Assembly (NCBI RefSeq): GCF_000805385.1
Contig: NZ_JTJW01000003.1
Location: forward strand, 496,001-560,000
DNA length: 64,000 nt
Direction of reading: 5' to 3'
Origin: Mycolicibacterium setense
Lineage (GTDB): Bacteria > Actinomycetota > Actinomycetes > Mycobacteriales > Mycobacteriaceae
The notes beneath the pieces were generated by a model that did no database searches, was not told the origin of the DNA, and was given only the letters and a program-made list of their open reading frames with translations. The translations under genes were made by a program, and so were the position numbers. Below, piece after piece: positions 19,300-27,810 of this stretch. Each line of letters begins with the position of its first letter. Within the stretch, counting starts at the first letter, position 1.

Positions 19300-19945
19300 C
19301 GCAGTCGGTCCGACCGAGTGGGGCGAATCGCCGGGAGTGGGTCCCTGGGAGGGTCCGTTGCCCTCCGGGGACGATGCCGCACGCTACGACCCTCAGCTGC
19401 TGCGCGACGGTGACACCCGCAATGTCGTTGATGCCTACCGGTATTGGACCCGCGACGCGATCATCGCCGACATCGACAGCCGGCGGCACCCGCTGCACAT
19501 CGCGATCGAGAACTTCGGCAGCGACGCCAATATCGGCACCGTGGTGCGCACCGCCAACGCCTTCGCCGTCGACACCGTACACATCGTCGGACGGCGGCGG
19601 TGGAATCGGCGGGGCGCCATGGTGACCGACCGCTATCAGCGGTTGCGCCACCATGACACCACCGCCGAATTGCTGTCCTTCGCCGCCGATGCCGGGCTGA
19701 CCGTCGTCGCCGTCGACAACGTGCCCGGCGCGGCGCGGCTGGAACAGACCGAACTACCTCGCGACTGCCTGCTGATCTTCGGCCAGGAAGGCCCGGGCAT
19801 CACCCCGGAGGCGCAATCCGGGGCGGCTGTCACCGTGTCCATCGCGCAATTCGGATCGACCCGCAGCATCAATGCCGGAGTTGCCGCCGGAATCGTCATG
19901 CACGCCTGGATCACCCGACATGCCGACATTTCGCGCGCTTGGTAA
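19292..19945 (+). CDS. TrmH/SpoU-family RNA methyltransferase
   Basis: 217 aa. The three SPOUT knot motifs are present: ENFGSDANIGTVVRTANAF (about 79-97), LLIFGQEGPGIT (about 162-173) and STRSINAGVAAGIVMHAW (about 190-207), so it should transfer a methyl group from SAM to a ribose 2-OH in tRNA or rRNA. It corresponds to Rv0380c but is longer at the N-terminus (about 65 aa before the knot). GTG at 19292 lies inside the end of the lipoprotein gene. Target nucleotide unknown. Confidence 0.88.
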   Translation: MPDAVGPTEWGESPGVGPWEGPLPSGDDAARYDPQLLRDGDTRNVVDAYRYWTRDAIIADIDSRRHPLHIAIENFGSDANIGTVVRTANAFAVDTVHIVGRRRWNRRGAMVTDRYQRLRHHDTTAELLSFAADAGLTVVAVDNVPGAARLEQTELPRDCLLIFGQEGPGITPEAQSGAAVTVSIAQFGSTRSINAGVAAGIVMHAWITRHADISRAW

Positions 19946-19960
19946 GGCAGGATCGTCAGT

Positions 19961-21067
19961 ATGGATCAGCTATGGGCTAACCGCGCGGCCAGTGCCGAAG
20001 CTGCGATCACCCAACGTCACCTGACCAAGCTCTGGGGTCTGCCGGGCACCCAGCTGGGTGTGGTGGCCTGGCCGGCGACCAAGAAGTACAGCAAGTTCGG
20101 AACCTGGCATTACTGGTGGCAGGCCCACCTCCTGGACACCCTGGTCGACGCGCAGGTGCGCGATCCGCAGCCCGAGCGGAAGACGCGCATCGAACGGCAG
20201 ATTCGCACGCATCACCTGCGCAACAACTTTTCCTGGACCAACAACTATTACGACGACATGGCCTGGCTGGCATTGGCCCTCGAACGGGCCGGGCGGTTGG
20301 CCGGGGTCGAGAAATCCCACGCACTCAAGAAGCTGTGCGGGCAGTTCGTCGATGCCTGGGTGCCCGAGGACGGCGGCGGCATCCCGTGGCGTAAGCAGGA
20401 CCAGTTCTTCAACGCCCCGGCCAACGGTCCGGCAGGCATCTTCCTGGCCCGCTATGTGGCCGGCGACCGGTTGCGCCGGGCCCAGCAGATGGCCGACTGG
20501 ATCGACGAAACCTTGATCGACCCGGAAACGCACCTGGTTTTCGACGGCATCAAGGCCGGCTCGATGGTGCGTGCGCAGTACACCTACTGCCAGGGCGTGG
20601 TGCTCGGTTTGGAAGTCGAACTCGCGGTGCGTACCGAGGATGTCCGGCACGCCGAGCGGGTGCGCCGCCTGGTCGCGGCGGTGGACAAGGAGATGTCCAC
20701 CGACGGTGTCATCAAAGGCGCCGGCGGCGGTGACGGTGGGCTGTTCAACGGCATCACGGCGCGGTACCTGGCGCTGGTGGCGAACTCCTTGCCCGGGGAT
20801 ACGGCACAGGACGACGCCGCGCGTGAGACGGCCCGCTCGCTCGTGCTCAAATCCGCACAGGCCGCCTGGGACAATCGCCAGACCGTCGATGGGCTGCCGT
20901 TGTTCGGACCGTTCTGGGACCGCACTGCCGAGGTGCCCGGGGCCGAAGGCCAGCAGGCGCAGTTCGTCGACGGGGCGGTCAACGCCTCGGCGATCCCGGA
21001 ACGTGACCTGTCGGTGCAGATTTCGGGCTGGATGCTGATGGAAGCGGCGCACACCCTGTCCGAGTAG
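19961..21067 (+). CDS. Glycoside hydrolase family 76 protein
   Basis: 368 aa, no signal peptide, so probably cytoplasmic. The (alpha/alpha)6 enzyme has the family's Asp pair in NNYYDDMAWLALAL (about residues 91-104); other conserved pieces are HYWWQAHLLDTL, GGGIPWR and TYCQGVVLGLEVEL. GH76 enzymes act on alpha-1,6-mannan, a backbone found in mycobacterial lipomannan. Corresponds to Rv0365c. ATG at 19961. Sits between the methyltransferase and xdhC-like genes on the same strand. Confidence 0.87.
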   Translation: MDQLWANRAASAEAAITQRHLTKLWGLPGTQLGVVAWPATKKYSKFGTWHYWWQAHLLDTLVDAQVRDPQPERKTRIERQIRTHHLRNNFSWTNNYYDDMAWLALALERAGRLAGVEKSHALKKLCGQFVDAWVPEDGGGIPWRKQDQFFNAPANGPAGIFLARYVAGDRLRRAQQMADWIDETLIDPETHLVFDGIKAGSMVRAQYTYCQGVVLGLEVELAVRTEDVRHAERVRRLVAAVDKEMSTDGVIKGAGGGDGGLFNGITARYLALVANSLPGDTAQDDAARETARSLVLKSAQAAWDNRQTVDGLPLFGPFWDRTAEVPGAEGQQAQFVDGAVNASAIPERDLSVQISGWMLMEAAHTLSE

Positions 21068-21087
21068 TTCCGCTCCTCGGCCCAAGA

Positions 21088-21103
21088 CTGAGCGTCCGCT
21101 CAG
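21088..21103. promoter_or_regulatory. 16-bp palindrome upstream of the XdhC gene
   Basis: CTGAGCG-TC-CGCTCAG, a perfect inverted repeat with a 2-bp centre. The loop is too short for a terminator hairpin, and it sits just before the ribosome site, so a repressor operator is more likely. Which regulator binds is unknown. Confidence 0.5.
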
Positions 21104-21123
21104 CGGAGGCTAGGTTGGGCAAC

Positions 21124-22305
21124 GTGAGAGATGTGCTCGCCGAGCTGCTGGCCGTGTGGCGCGCCGGTGACACCGCGGGCCTGGCGACGGTGGTGCGCAC
21201 GTTCCGTTCCGCCCCCCGGCCGGCCGGGGCCTCGATGGTGGTGGCCCCTGACGGCGCGGTCACCGGTTCGGTGTCCGGCGGCTGCGTCGAAGGTGCCGTG
21301 TACGAACTCGCCGGACAGGTGGTCGCCGACGGCACACCGGTACTGCAGCGTTACGGAGTCAGCGACGACGACGCCTTCGCCGTGGGGCTGACCTGCGGCG
21401 GCGTCCTCGACGTATATGTCGAGCCGGTGTCCGAGCGGACGTTCCCGGAACTGGAAGCGCTCGTCGGCGACATCGAGGGCCATCGGCCCGCCGCGACCGC
21501 CACGGTGATCGCGCATCCAGATCCCGCGTGGGTGGGCCGGCGGCTGGTCATCCGCGCCGACGAGGTGACCGGCACCCTGGGCTCGGCCCGTGCCGACGGT
21601 GCTGTCACCGACGACGCCCGCGGCCTTCTCGACACCGGTCGCAGTGCGGTGCTCACGTTCGGCCCGGATGGTGAACGGCGCGGTGAGGGCATGGATGTGT
21701 TTGTCGCGAGCTTCGCGCCGCGCCCTCGGATGCTGGTGTTCGGGGCGATCGACTTCGCGGCTGCCGTGGCGCGGCAGGGGTCACTGCTCGGTTACCGCGT
21801 CACGGTGTGCGACGCGCGCCCCGTCTTCGCGACCGCCGCGAGGTTCCCGACCGCCGACGAGGTCGTCGTCGACTGGCCCGACCGCTACCTGTCGGCACAG
21901 GCTGCCGCCGGTGCGATCGACGGTCGGACGGTCGTCTGCCTGCTCACCCACGATCCGAAGTTCGATGTCCCACTGCTCGAAGTGGCCTTGCGCTTACCGG
22001 CGCTCGGGTACATCGGTGCCATGGGATCGCGTCGCACGCATGAGGACCGGCTGGCCCGGCTGCGCGAGATCGGCCTGACCGACTCCGAGTTGGCCCGGCT
22101 GTCCAGCCCGATCGGGTTGGATCTGGGAGCCAGGACGCCCGAGGAGACCGCGGTGTCGATCGCCGCGGAGATCATCGCCCAACGCTGGGGTGGCACCGGC
22201 AAGCCGCTGACCGAGACCGGCGGCCGCATTCATCACGAACACAGTCATCACGAACACAGTCATCACGAACACAATGAACCGAGTGAATTGAGGAGTGGTC
22301 AGTGA
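21124..22305 (+). CDS. XdhC/CoxI-family molybdoenzyme maturation factor
   Basis: 393 aa. N-terminal XdhC domain with RTFRSAPRPAGASMVV, GSVSGGCVEGAVYE and LTCGGVLDVYVEP, then a Rossmann-like C-terminal domain (MLVFGAIDFAAAVARQGS, GYIGAMGSRRTHEDRL). Such proteins bind molybdenum cofactor and insert it into xanthine or CO dehydrogenases. It matches Rv0376c, which lies near coxSLM genes; no molybdoenzyme gene is in this window. Unusual: the tail carries three SHHEH-type repeats (His-rich, residues about 370-385). GTG at 21124; TTG at 21115 has better ribosome-site spacing (GGAGG 21105-21109) and is the alternative. Confidence 0.87.
   Translation: MRDVLAELLAVWRAGDTAGLATVVRTFRSAPRPAGASMVVAPDGAVTGSVSGGCVEGAVYELAGQVVADGTPVLQRYGVSDDDAFAVGLTCGGVLDVYVEPVSERTFPELEALVGDIEGHRPAATATVIAHPDPAWVGRRLVIRADEVTGTLGSARADGAVTDDARGLLDTGRSAVLTFGPDGERRGEGMDVFVASFAPRPRMLVFGAIDFAAAVARQGSLLGYRVTVCDARPVFATAARFPTADEVVVDWPDRYLSAQAAAGAIDGRTVVCLLTHDPKFDVPLLEVALRLPALGYIGAMGSRRTHEDRLARLREIGLTDSELARLSSPIGLDLGARTPEETAVSIAAEIIAQRWGGTGKPLTETGGRIHHEHSHHEHSHHEHNEPSELRSGQ
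22231..22275. repeat. Three tandem 15-bp repeats encoding HHEHS/N
   Basis: CATCACGAACACAGT is repeated at 22231-22245 and 22246-22260, with a near copy at 22261-22275. In frame it encodes His-His-Glu-His-Ser units at the C-terminus of the XdhC protein. Confidence 0.92.
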
Positions 22306-23201
22306 CACGAGCCAGGATCGATTTCCCCAGCCGTATCGGTGTGTGGTGGGCCGGCGACACGTGGTCGATGCCGGACGCGCAGCAGGTGGCGCAGGAGATC
22401 GAGAGCCTCGGATTCGGCTCGTTGTTCCTGCCGGAGGTGGTCGGCAAGGAGGCCCTCACCCAGTCGGCGGCATACCTGGCCGCCACCGAACGCCTCGTGG
22501 TGGGCACCGGCATCGCCAACATTCACGTGCGGGTGCCGTCGGCCGCCGAATCAGGGGCGCGGACGTTGACCGCGCTGTACCCGGGACGGTTCGTGCTCGG
22601 ACTCGGCGTGAGCCACGGACCTCTGGTCGAGCACGGCCTGGGCGGCACCTACGCCAAGCCGCTGGCCACGATGCGCACCTACCTGGACCGCATGGCCGCG
22701 GTGCCCGAGCAGATCGAACCGGGGATCGGGCGCCCGCCCCGGCTGGTGGCCGCGCTCGGGCCGAAGATGATCGAGCTGTCCGGCACCCACGCCGACGGCG
22801 CACACCCCTATCTGGTCACGCCGGAGCACACCGCGACGACGCGCGAGATCCTGGGGCCGGACCGCTGGGTGGTGTCAGAACAAGCCATCGCCATCGGCGG
22901 TGACGACGCGGACCAGCTGGCACGGGCGCACAAGCACCTCGACGTGTACAGCGGCCTGCCGAACTACCGGAACTCGTGGCTACGGCAGGGTTTCGACGAC
23001 ACCGACCTGGTTCGTGGCGGCTCGGACCGGCTGGCTCGCCGCCTCGTCGGCATGGGCTCGGTGGAGCAGGCTGCCGCGGCGATCACCGCACACCTGGATG
23101 CCGGCGCCGATCACGTCGTCGTGCAGGCACTGGGGGAGAACCCGACAGCCGATCCGCGTCCCGCGCTTCGCGAGTTGGCGGCCGCGCTGGGTCTCGGGTA
23201 G
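22302..23201 (+). CDS. LLM-class F420-dependent oxidoreductase
   Basis: 299 aa, bacterial-luciferase-like TIM barrel. Visible pieces are the N-terminal strand GVWWAGDTWSM, GFGSLFLPEV, VVGTGIANIHVRVPS and YPGRFVLGLGVSHGP, typical of the F420-dependent group. It should transfer hydride from reduced F420 to an unknown substrate. GTG overlaps the stop of xdhC (GTGA) after an AGGAG ribosome site, so it is coupled to it. Fgd1, which makes reduced F420, is encoded at 51252. Confidence 0.87.
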   Translation: MTRARIDFPSRIGVWWAGDTWSMPDAQQVAQEIESLGFGSLFLPEVVGKEALTQSAAYLAATERLVVGTGIANIHVRVPSAAESGARTLTALYPGRFVLGLGVSHGPLVEHGLGGTYAKPLATMRTYLDRMAAVPEQIEPGIGRPPRLVAALGPKMIELSGTHADGAHPYLVTPEHTATTREILGPDRWVVSEQAIAIGGDDADQLARAHKHLDVYSGLPNYRNSWLRQGFDDTDLVRGGSDRLARRLVGMGSVEQAAAAITAHLDAGADHVVVQALGENPTADPRPALRELAAALGLG

Positions 23202-23210
23202 CCGGCGCGG

Positions 23211-23903
23211 CTAGACCTGCTCGGCGGCCTTCTTGGCGGCGCGGCGGCGCTTGAACCACTCGATGAACATCGGCGCCACCGAGGCCACGACGATCAGGAT
23301 GAAGATCGGCTCCAGCAGCTTCTGGATGATCTCGAACTGGCCCAGCCAATAGCCCAGCAGCACCAGGCCGACGCCCCACACGATCGCGCCCAGCACGTTG
23401 AACGTCGTGAACACCGAATAACGCATCTTGGCGGCGCCGGCGACGATCGGTGCCAGGGTGCGCACGATCGGCACGAAACGTGCGATGACGATCGCGAACG
23501 GGCCGCGCTGTTCGAAGAATGCGTGGGCCTCGTCGAGGTACTTCTGCTTCAAAACCCGGGCGTCGGGCTTGAACATCTCGACGCCGATGAACCGGCCGAT
23601 GAGGTAGCCGACCTGGCCGCCGAGGATCGCTGCCAAGGGGATGAACACCAGCAGCTGCCAGAGCTCGAAGTTCGCGTCCACCGACGTTCCCTGGGCGGCG
23701 GTGCCCGCGGCGAGCATGCCCGCGACGAACAACAACGAGTCGCCGGGCAGAACCGGGAACAGCACCCCGGACTCGACGAAGACGACGACCAGGATGCCCA
23801 CCAGGGCCCAGGTGCCGAAGGATCCGATGAGGTGCAGCGGATCCATGAAATCCGGCATGAGCGCCAGATTGGTCGTAGCCTCAGGGAGGGCGATGTCGAT
23901 CAC
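23211..23903 (-). CDS. DedA-family membrane protein
   Basis: 230 aa with four to six membrane segments and the DedA signatures FVESGVLFPVLPGDSLLF, GGQVGYLIGR, and FARFVPIVRT-like IARFVPIVRTLAPIVAG. The family includes proton-coupled lipid-carrier (undecaprenyl-phosphate) flippases and membrane homeostasis proteins. Matches Rv0364. GTG start at 23903 with GGGAG before it. Basic tail FKRRRAAKKAAEQ. Divergent from fba with a 74-bp gap. Confidence 0.9.
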   Translation of the reverse strand: MIDIALPEATTNLALMPDFMDPLHLIGSFGTWALVGILVVVFVESGVLFPVLPGDSLLFVAGMLAAGTAAQGTSVDANFELWQLLVFIPLAAILGGQVGYLIGRFIGVEMFKPDARVLKQKYLDEAHAFFEQRGPFAIVIARFVPIVRTLAPIVAGAAKMRYSVFTTFNVLGAIVWGVGLVLLGYWLGQFEIIQKLLEPIFILIVVASVAPMFIEWFKRRRAAKKAAEQV

Positions 23904-23977
23904 GACTCCCTAGGGTACCTGGGCCCCACCACCGGTCTTCACCTGCGATAACCCGCGTCCAGATGGAAGGACAAGCC

Positions 23978-25015
23978 ATGCCGATCGCCACGCCCGAGGT
24001 CTATGCCGAGATGCTGGGCCGGGCCAAGGAGCATTCCTTCGCTTTCCCGGCCATCAACTGCACGTCGTCGGAGACCATCAATGCCGCCATCAAGGGTTTT
24101 GCCGACGCGGGCAGCGACGGCATCATCCAGTTCTCGACGGGCGGGGCCGAGTTCGCCTCCGGCCTTGGCGTCAAGGACATGGTCGTCGGAGCTGTCGCGC
24201 TGGCCGAGTTCGCCCACGTGATCGCCGAGAAGTACCCGATCACGGTGGCCCTGCACACCGACCACTGTCCGAAGGACAAGTTGGATACGTACGTGCGGCC
24301 GCTGCTGGCGATTTCCGCCGAGCGGGTTGCCGCGGGCCGCGATCCGCTGTTTCAGTCGCACATGTGGGACGGCTCGGCAGTCCCGATCGACGAGAACCTG
24401 ACCATCGCCCAGGAGCTTCTGAAGGTCGCGGCCGCGGCGAAGATCGTTCTCGAGGTCGAGATCGGCGTGGTCGGCGGTGAAGAGGACGGTGTCGAGGCCG
24501 AGATCAACGAGAAGCTCTACACCTCGTCGGAGGACTTCGAGAAGACCATCGACGCGCTGGGCGCAGGCGAGCATGGCGCATACCTGCTGGCCGCGACGTT
24601 CGGCAACGTGCACGGTGTCTACAAACCCGGCAACGTGGTGCTCAAGCCCGAGGTGCTGGCCGAGGGGCAGCGGGTAGCCGCCGCCAAGCTCGGATTGCCC
24701 AGTGATGCAAAGCCTTTCGATTTCGTCTTCCACGGCGGATCGGGTTCGCTGAAGTCGGAGATCGACGATTCCCTCAAGTACGGCGTGGTGAAGATGAACG
24801 TCGACACCGACACCCAGTACGCCTTCACCCGTCCGCTGGCCGCGCACATGTTCACCAACTACGACGGTGTGCTCAAGATCGACGGCGAGGTCGGCAACAA
24901 GAAGTTTTACGATCCGCGCAGTTACCTCAAGAAGGCCGAGGCTTCGATGTCCGAGCGCGTCATCGAGGCCTGCAACGACCTGCACAGCGCCGGGCGCAGC
25001 GTCACCGGCGGGTAA
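23978..25015 (+). CDS. fba: Class II fructose-bisphosphate aldolase
   Basis: Cleaves fructose 1,6-bisphosphate to GAP and DHAP in glycolysis and runs the reverse step in gluconeogenesis; zinc-dependent. 345 aa, collinear with M. tuberculosis Fba (344 aa). Zinc and substrate motifs: ALHTDHCPKDK (about 82-92), EIGVVGGEEDG, GNVHGVYKPGN and FVFHGGSGS. ATG at 23978 with GGAAGG before it is chosen over the in-frame start at 23963 because it reproduces the known MPIATPEVYAEML start. Confidence 0.98.
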   Translation: MPIATPEVYAEMLGRAKEHSFAFPAINCTSSETINAAIKGFADAGSDGIIQFSTGGAEFASGLGVKDMVVGAVALAEFAHVIAEKYPITVALHTDHCPKDKLDTYVRPLLAISAERVAAGRDPLFQSHMWDGSAVPIDENLTIAQELLKVAAAAKIVLEVEIGVVGGEEDGVEAEINEKLYTSSEDFEKTIDALGAGEHGAYLLAATFGNVHGVYKPGNVVLKPEVLAEGQRVAAAKLGLPSDAKPFDFVFHGGSGSLKSEIDDSLKYGVVKMNVDTDTQYAFTRPLAAHMFTNYDGVLKIDGEVGNKKFYDPRSYLKKAEASMSERVIEACNDLHSAGRSVTGG

Positions 25016-25020
25016 GCGGC

Positions 25021-25611
25021 TCAGCCGGCCAGTCGGCCGTATCCCAGGATGCCCGCGGTCTCGGCGTCATCGAGGGTGTGCACCCGGATGCCGCCCTCCT
25101 CGTTGCCGCCCACTGTGGTGATCGCGTTGTCATCCGCGGCCACAACGAAATTCGTGTGCAGGCCCAGTGGGCTGCCGTCGGCGTACATCACGACATCACC
25201 GGTGCGTGGCCGGTACCCGTCGGGTTCGGCGAACCGGCCGGTGCCCTGGTAGTACTCCTGCAGCGTGTAGACACCCGGAATCCGCCAGCTTCCCGAGTTG
25301 GGGTTGGTCAGCGGACTGCCGGCCTCGTTGAGCACCCAGCTGACGAAATCGGCGCACCACGGCTCCTCGACGCCTTCGGAGAAATGACGGCCGCCGGGCT
25401 GGGCGTCGTATTGCGCCTGCAGCACGTCTACGATGCGTGCCTGGACCGGATCGAGTGCGGCCCGGTCGATCTGGGGGAAGGCGACACGTTTGCCGGGCAG
25501 CATGTCGAGTGCAGAGCCCGGATGCCGGATCAGGAGTGCGGCCACACCGACCACGACGATCGCGCCTAGCGCGCACAATGCCAACCAGAGCTTTGGTCCG
25601 CGCAGGGTCAC
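25021..25611 (-). CDS. CHAP-domain secreted or membrane-anchored protein
   Basis: 196 aa. One N-terminal hydrophobic helix (about 8-28, uncleaved anchor or signal). The CHAP-like amidase/endopeptidase domain has the candidate nucleophile Cys in EEPWCADFVSWVLNEAG (about 86) and His in LGLHTNFVVA (about 150), with GDVVMYAD between. Such domains cut peptidoglycan or act on glutathionylspermidine; activity here is inferred. GTG at 25611. Lies 9 bp after the Rv0361-like gene on the same strand. Confidence 0.8.
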   Translation of the reverse strand: MTLRGPKLWLALCALGAIVVVGVAALLIRHPGSALDMLPGKRVAFPQIDRAALDPVQARIVDVLQAQYDAQPGGRHFSEGVEEPWCADFVSWVLNEAGSPLTNPNSGSWRIPGVYTLQEYYQGTGRFAEPDGYRPRTGDVVMYADGSPLGLHTNFVVAADDNAITTVGGNEEGGIRVHTLDDAETAGILGYGRLAG

Positions 25612-25620
25612 CCGATCAGG

Positions 25621-26391
25621 TTAACCGGTGGGCGCCTGGCAGATCTTCCACTGATTGTCACGGAACTGGAGGTCGAAGCTGCGCGTGGACCGGGTTTGCG
25701 GGGCAAATGCCATGAAGCTGGTGACGTTGGCCTCGGCGTGGTCTCCGTTGACGACGACCTGATCGATGCTGGCCACCACCGGGTACTGCTTGGCGGACTC
25801 CACCCGGGCGTGGGTTTCGTCCCACGCCTTCTGGTCGTACTTGACGTAGTTGTCGCGAGTGGTGCCGCAGGTGATCGACCGCAGGGCGGCCAGATCACCA
25901 CGTTGAATGGCCGAGTCGAAGGTCTGGATCGTCGTGCGAACCTCGTCTTCCTCCGACGCCGTCGACGATGACTCGCGGGTCAGCAGGACGGTGCCGAGCA
26001 CCGCGATCGCCACCAGTGCGGCGATCACCAGCACGACCGCGATCACCCAGCCCCAGCTCCGGCGGGCTGCGGGCGGCGGCGCCTGAGGCTCTTCGCGTGG
26101 TGGGATGACCTGTGGGGCAGCGCCTTTCGGCACCTCGGCAGCGACGGTGTCGCCGTCGCCGGGCGGCGCGAAGATCTCGGTCTCCGGGTCGGGAGGGGTG
26201 TCGATCTTCTGCGTGGACCCGTCGAATCCGGACGGTGCGGTGAATCGTCGTTCTTCGTTGAGGTGCACTTCGCCGGTGACCTCGTCGGCCGAGCCGAAGA
26301 TCTCGGTGGCCGGCTCGGTCAGCTCGACCTTCTCGGTCGGTGTATCGCTGTGGTCGGTGCGGCCCTCGTCAGGTCCCGTTGGGTTCGACAT
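25621..26391 (-). CDS. Rv0361-like single-pass membrane protein
   Basis: 256 aa. Residues 1-105 are disordered, acidic and Pro-rich (repeated TEIF and EPATEIFG pieces), then one membrane helix (about 112-135), then an outside domain of the NTF2-like/DUF4878 type (about 145-256) with DSAIQRGDLAALRSITCG and DNQWKICQ. Two Cys may form a disulfide. This is the plan of Rv0361, of unknown function. ATG at 26391. Divergent from the DUF3151 gene and upstream of the CHAP gene in an apparent operon. Confidence 0.83.
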   Translation of the reverse strand: MSNPTGPDEGRTDHSDTPTEKVELTEPATEIFGSADEVTGEVHLNEERRFTAPSGFDGSTQKIDTPPDPETEIFAPPGDGDTVAAEVPKGAAPQVIPPREEPQAPPPAARRSWGWVIAVVLVIAALVAIAVLGTVLLTRESSSTASEEDEVRTTIQTFDSAIQRGDLAALRSITCGTTRDNYVKYDQKAWDETHARVESAKQYPVVASIDQVVVNGDHAEANVTSFMAFAPQTRSTRSFDLQFRDNQWKICQAPTG

Positions 26392-26455
26392 CCGTGCTGC
26401 GGTCCTCCCGTACGTCGGTACCGGTGGAGCTTATCGGTCGGTGCACAATAGGCCC

Positions 26456-26872
26456 ATGACACGGATGGGTGATTTGTTGGGACCGGAGCCGGTCCTCCTT
26501 CCCGGGGACCCCGAGGCCGAGGACGAATTGGCTGCGGGTGAAAAGGCGGCCGTCGTGGCCGCCGCCCACCCGTCGGCATCGATCGCCTGGGCCGTACTGG
26601 CCGAGCAGGCGCTCGCGGACGACAAGGCCGTCACCGCATATGCCTACGCCCGCACTGGTTACCACCGGGGGCTGGACCAGTTGCGGCGCAACGGCTGGAA
26701 GGGTTTCGGCCCGGTGCCGTTCGCCCATGAGCCGAACCAGGGATTCCTGCGGTGTGTGGCGTCGCTGGCCCGCGCCGCCGACGACATCGGCGAAACCGAC
26801 GAATTCCAGCGCTGCCTGGATCTGCTCGACGACTGCGATCCGTCGGCGCGCGGGGAGCTCGGCCTGGCCTGA
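26456..26872 (+). CDS. DUF3151 protein (Rv0360c-like)
   Basis: 138 aa, mostly helical. Conserved pieces include LLGPEPVLLPGDPEAE, AHPSASIAWAVLAEQAL and GYHRGLDQLRRNGWKGFG. This is a compact actinobacterial family of unknown function, possibly TPR-like by its repeating Ala-rich helices. ATG at 26456 is the first in-frame start close to the family's usual N-terminus. Divergent from the Rv0361-like gene (64-bp gap) and convergent with the cation-efflux gene. Confidence 0.85.
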   Translation: MTRMGDLLGPEPVLLPGDPEAEDELAAGEKAAVVAAAHPSASIAWAVLAEQALADDKAVTAYAYARTGYHRGLDQLRRNGWKGFGPVPFAHEPNQGFLRCVASLARAADDIGETDEFQRCLDLLDDCDPSARGELGLA

Positions 26873-26874
26873 CT

Positions 26875-27771
26875 TCAGTCCTTCGCCTCGCAGGAGCAGT
26901 CCTCGGCGGCGTCGGGCGGTTCCACCTGCACGGTGGCGTGGGCGAGGCCGCGGGCATTGAGGACCGCCCGCGCGTCGTCGAGCACCCGGGCGGTGTCGGC
27001 GCTGCTCGTCAAGTGTGCGGTGACCATGTCCTTGCCGGGTACCAGCGTCCACACGTGCAGATCGTGCACGCCCGTCACACCGTCCACTGCGCCGAGTGCG
27101 CTGCGCAGCTCTTCGACATCGATGTGGCTGGGGGAGGACTCGCTCAGGATCCGCAGCGCGGCACGGGCCAGCGCGAAGGCGCGGGGCAGCACCCACAGCG
27201 CGACCAGGACCGCGACCACCACATCGGCGTAGGGCCAGGCGGTGGTGACGGTCACGATGCCGGCGACCAGGACGCCGATGCTTCCGACGGTGTCGGCCAC
27301 AACCTCCATGTAGGCGCCCTTGACGGCCAGGCTGTCCTTGGAGTGCGACCGCAGCAGCAGCACGACGACGGCATTGGCGGCCAGGCCGGCCAACGCCACC
27401 ACGATCATGGGCACACCCGGAACGTCCGGAGCGTTGCCGAAGCGTTCGATGGCCTCGTACAGGATGAAGCCGGCCACTCCGAGCAAAAGCGCGGCGTTGG
27501 CCACTGCGGTGAAGACCTCCGCCCGGTGCCAGCCGTAGGTGCGGGCCGGGGACGTGCTGCCGCGTCGCGCCAGCAGAACCGCGGTCAACCCCATGAACAT
27601 CGCGACCAGGTCGGTCAGCATGTGGCCGGCGTCGGCGAGCAGCGCGATCGAGTTGATCATCAGCGCGGTGACGAGCTCGAGGACGAAGAACCCGCTGAGG
27701 ATGGCAGCCGCGATGACCATCCTGCTGACGCGCGTATCGCTGCTGTGGCTGTGATCGTGGCCGGCACCCAT
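26875..27771 (-). CDS. Cation diffusion facilitator (zinc-type) transporter
   Basis: 298 aa. Begins with a His-rich segment GAGHDHSHS, then six membrane helices; the transport-site residues are in helix 2 (LLADAGHMLTDLVA) and helix 5 (VVADTVGSIG), giving the HxxxD and DxxxS/D patterns of zinc-exporting CDF proteins. The cytoplasmic C-terminal domain (about 205-290) contains HDLHVW, typical of the metal-sensing dimer. Exports Zn2+ or related metals using protons. ATG at 27771 is chosen because a palindromic site covers the upstream alternative starts (27798, 27807). Lies 39 bp after the site-2 protease gene. Confidence 0.9.
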   Translation of the reverse strand: MGAGHDHSHSSDTRVSRMVIAAAILSGFFVLELVTALMINSIALLADAGHMLTDLVAMFMGLTAVLLARRGSTSPARTYGWHRAEVFTAVANAALLLGVAGFILYEAIERFGNAPDVPGVPMIVVALAGLAANAVVVLLLRSHSKDSLAVKGAYMEVVADTVGSIGVLVAGIVTVTTAWPYADVVVAVLVALWVLPRAFALARAALRILSESSPSHIDVEELRSALGAVDGVTGVHDLHVWTLVPGKDMVTAHLTSSADTARVLDDARAVLNARGLAHATVQVEPPDAAEDCSCEAKD

Positions 27772-27780
27772 GCCCGAAAT

Positions 27781-27800
27781 ATATGCGGAAGTTCGCATAT
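27781..27800. promoter_or_regulatory. 20-bp palindrome before the cation-efflux gene
   Basis: ATATGCG-N6-CGCATAT, perfect 7-bp arms, 10 bp upstream of the chosen ATG at 27771. AT-rich palindromes of this size in front of metal exporters are typical operators for ArsR/SmtB-type metal sensors. No such regulator is encoded in the window. Confidence 0.6.
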
Positions 27801-27810
27801 GTCGCAAGCG

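Noticed and set aside
21088..21103. Intrinsic terminator after the GH76 gene
   Set aside because: The stem has a 2-bp loop and no T-tract follows; an operator explains it better.
22231..22275. CRISPR-like short repeats
   Set aside because: The 15-mers are tandem without spacers and lie in frame in a coding sequence.
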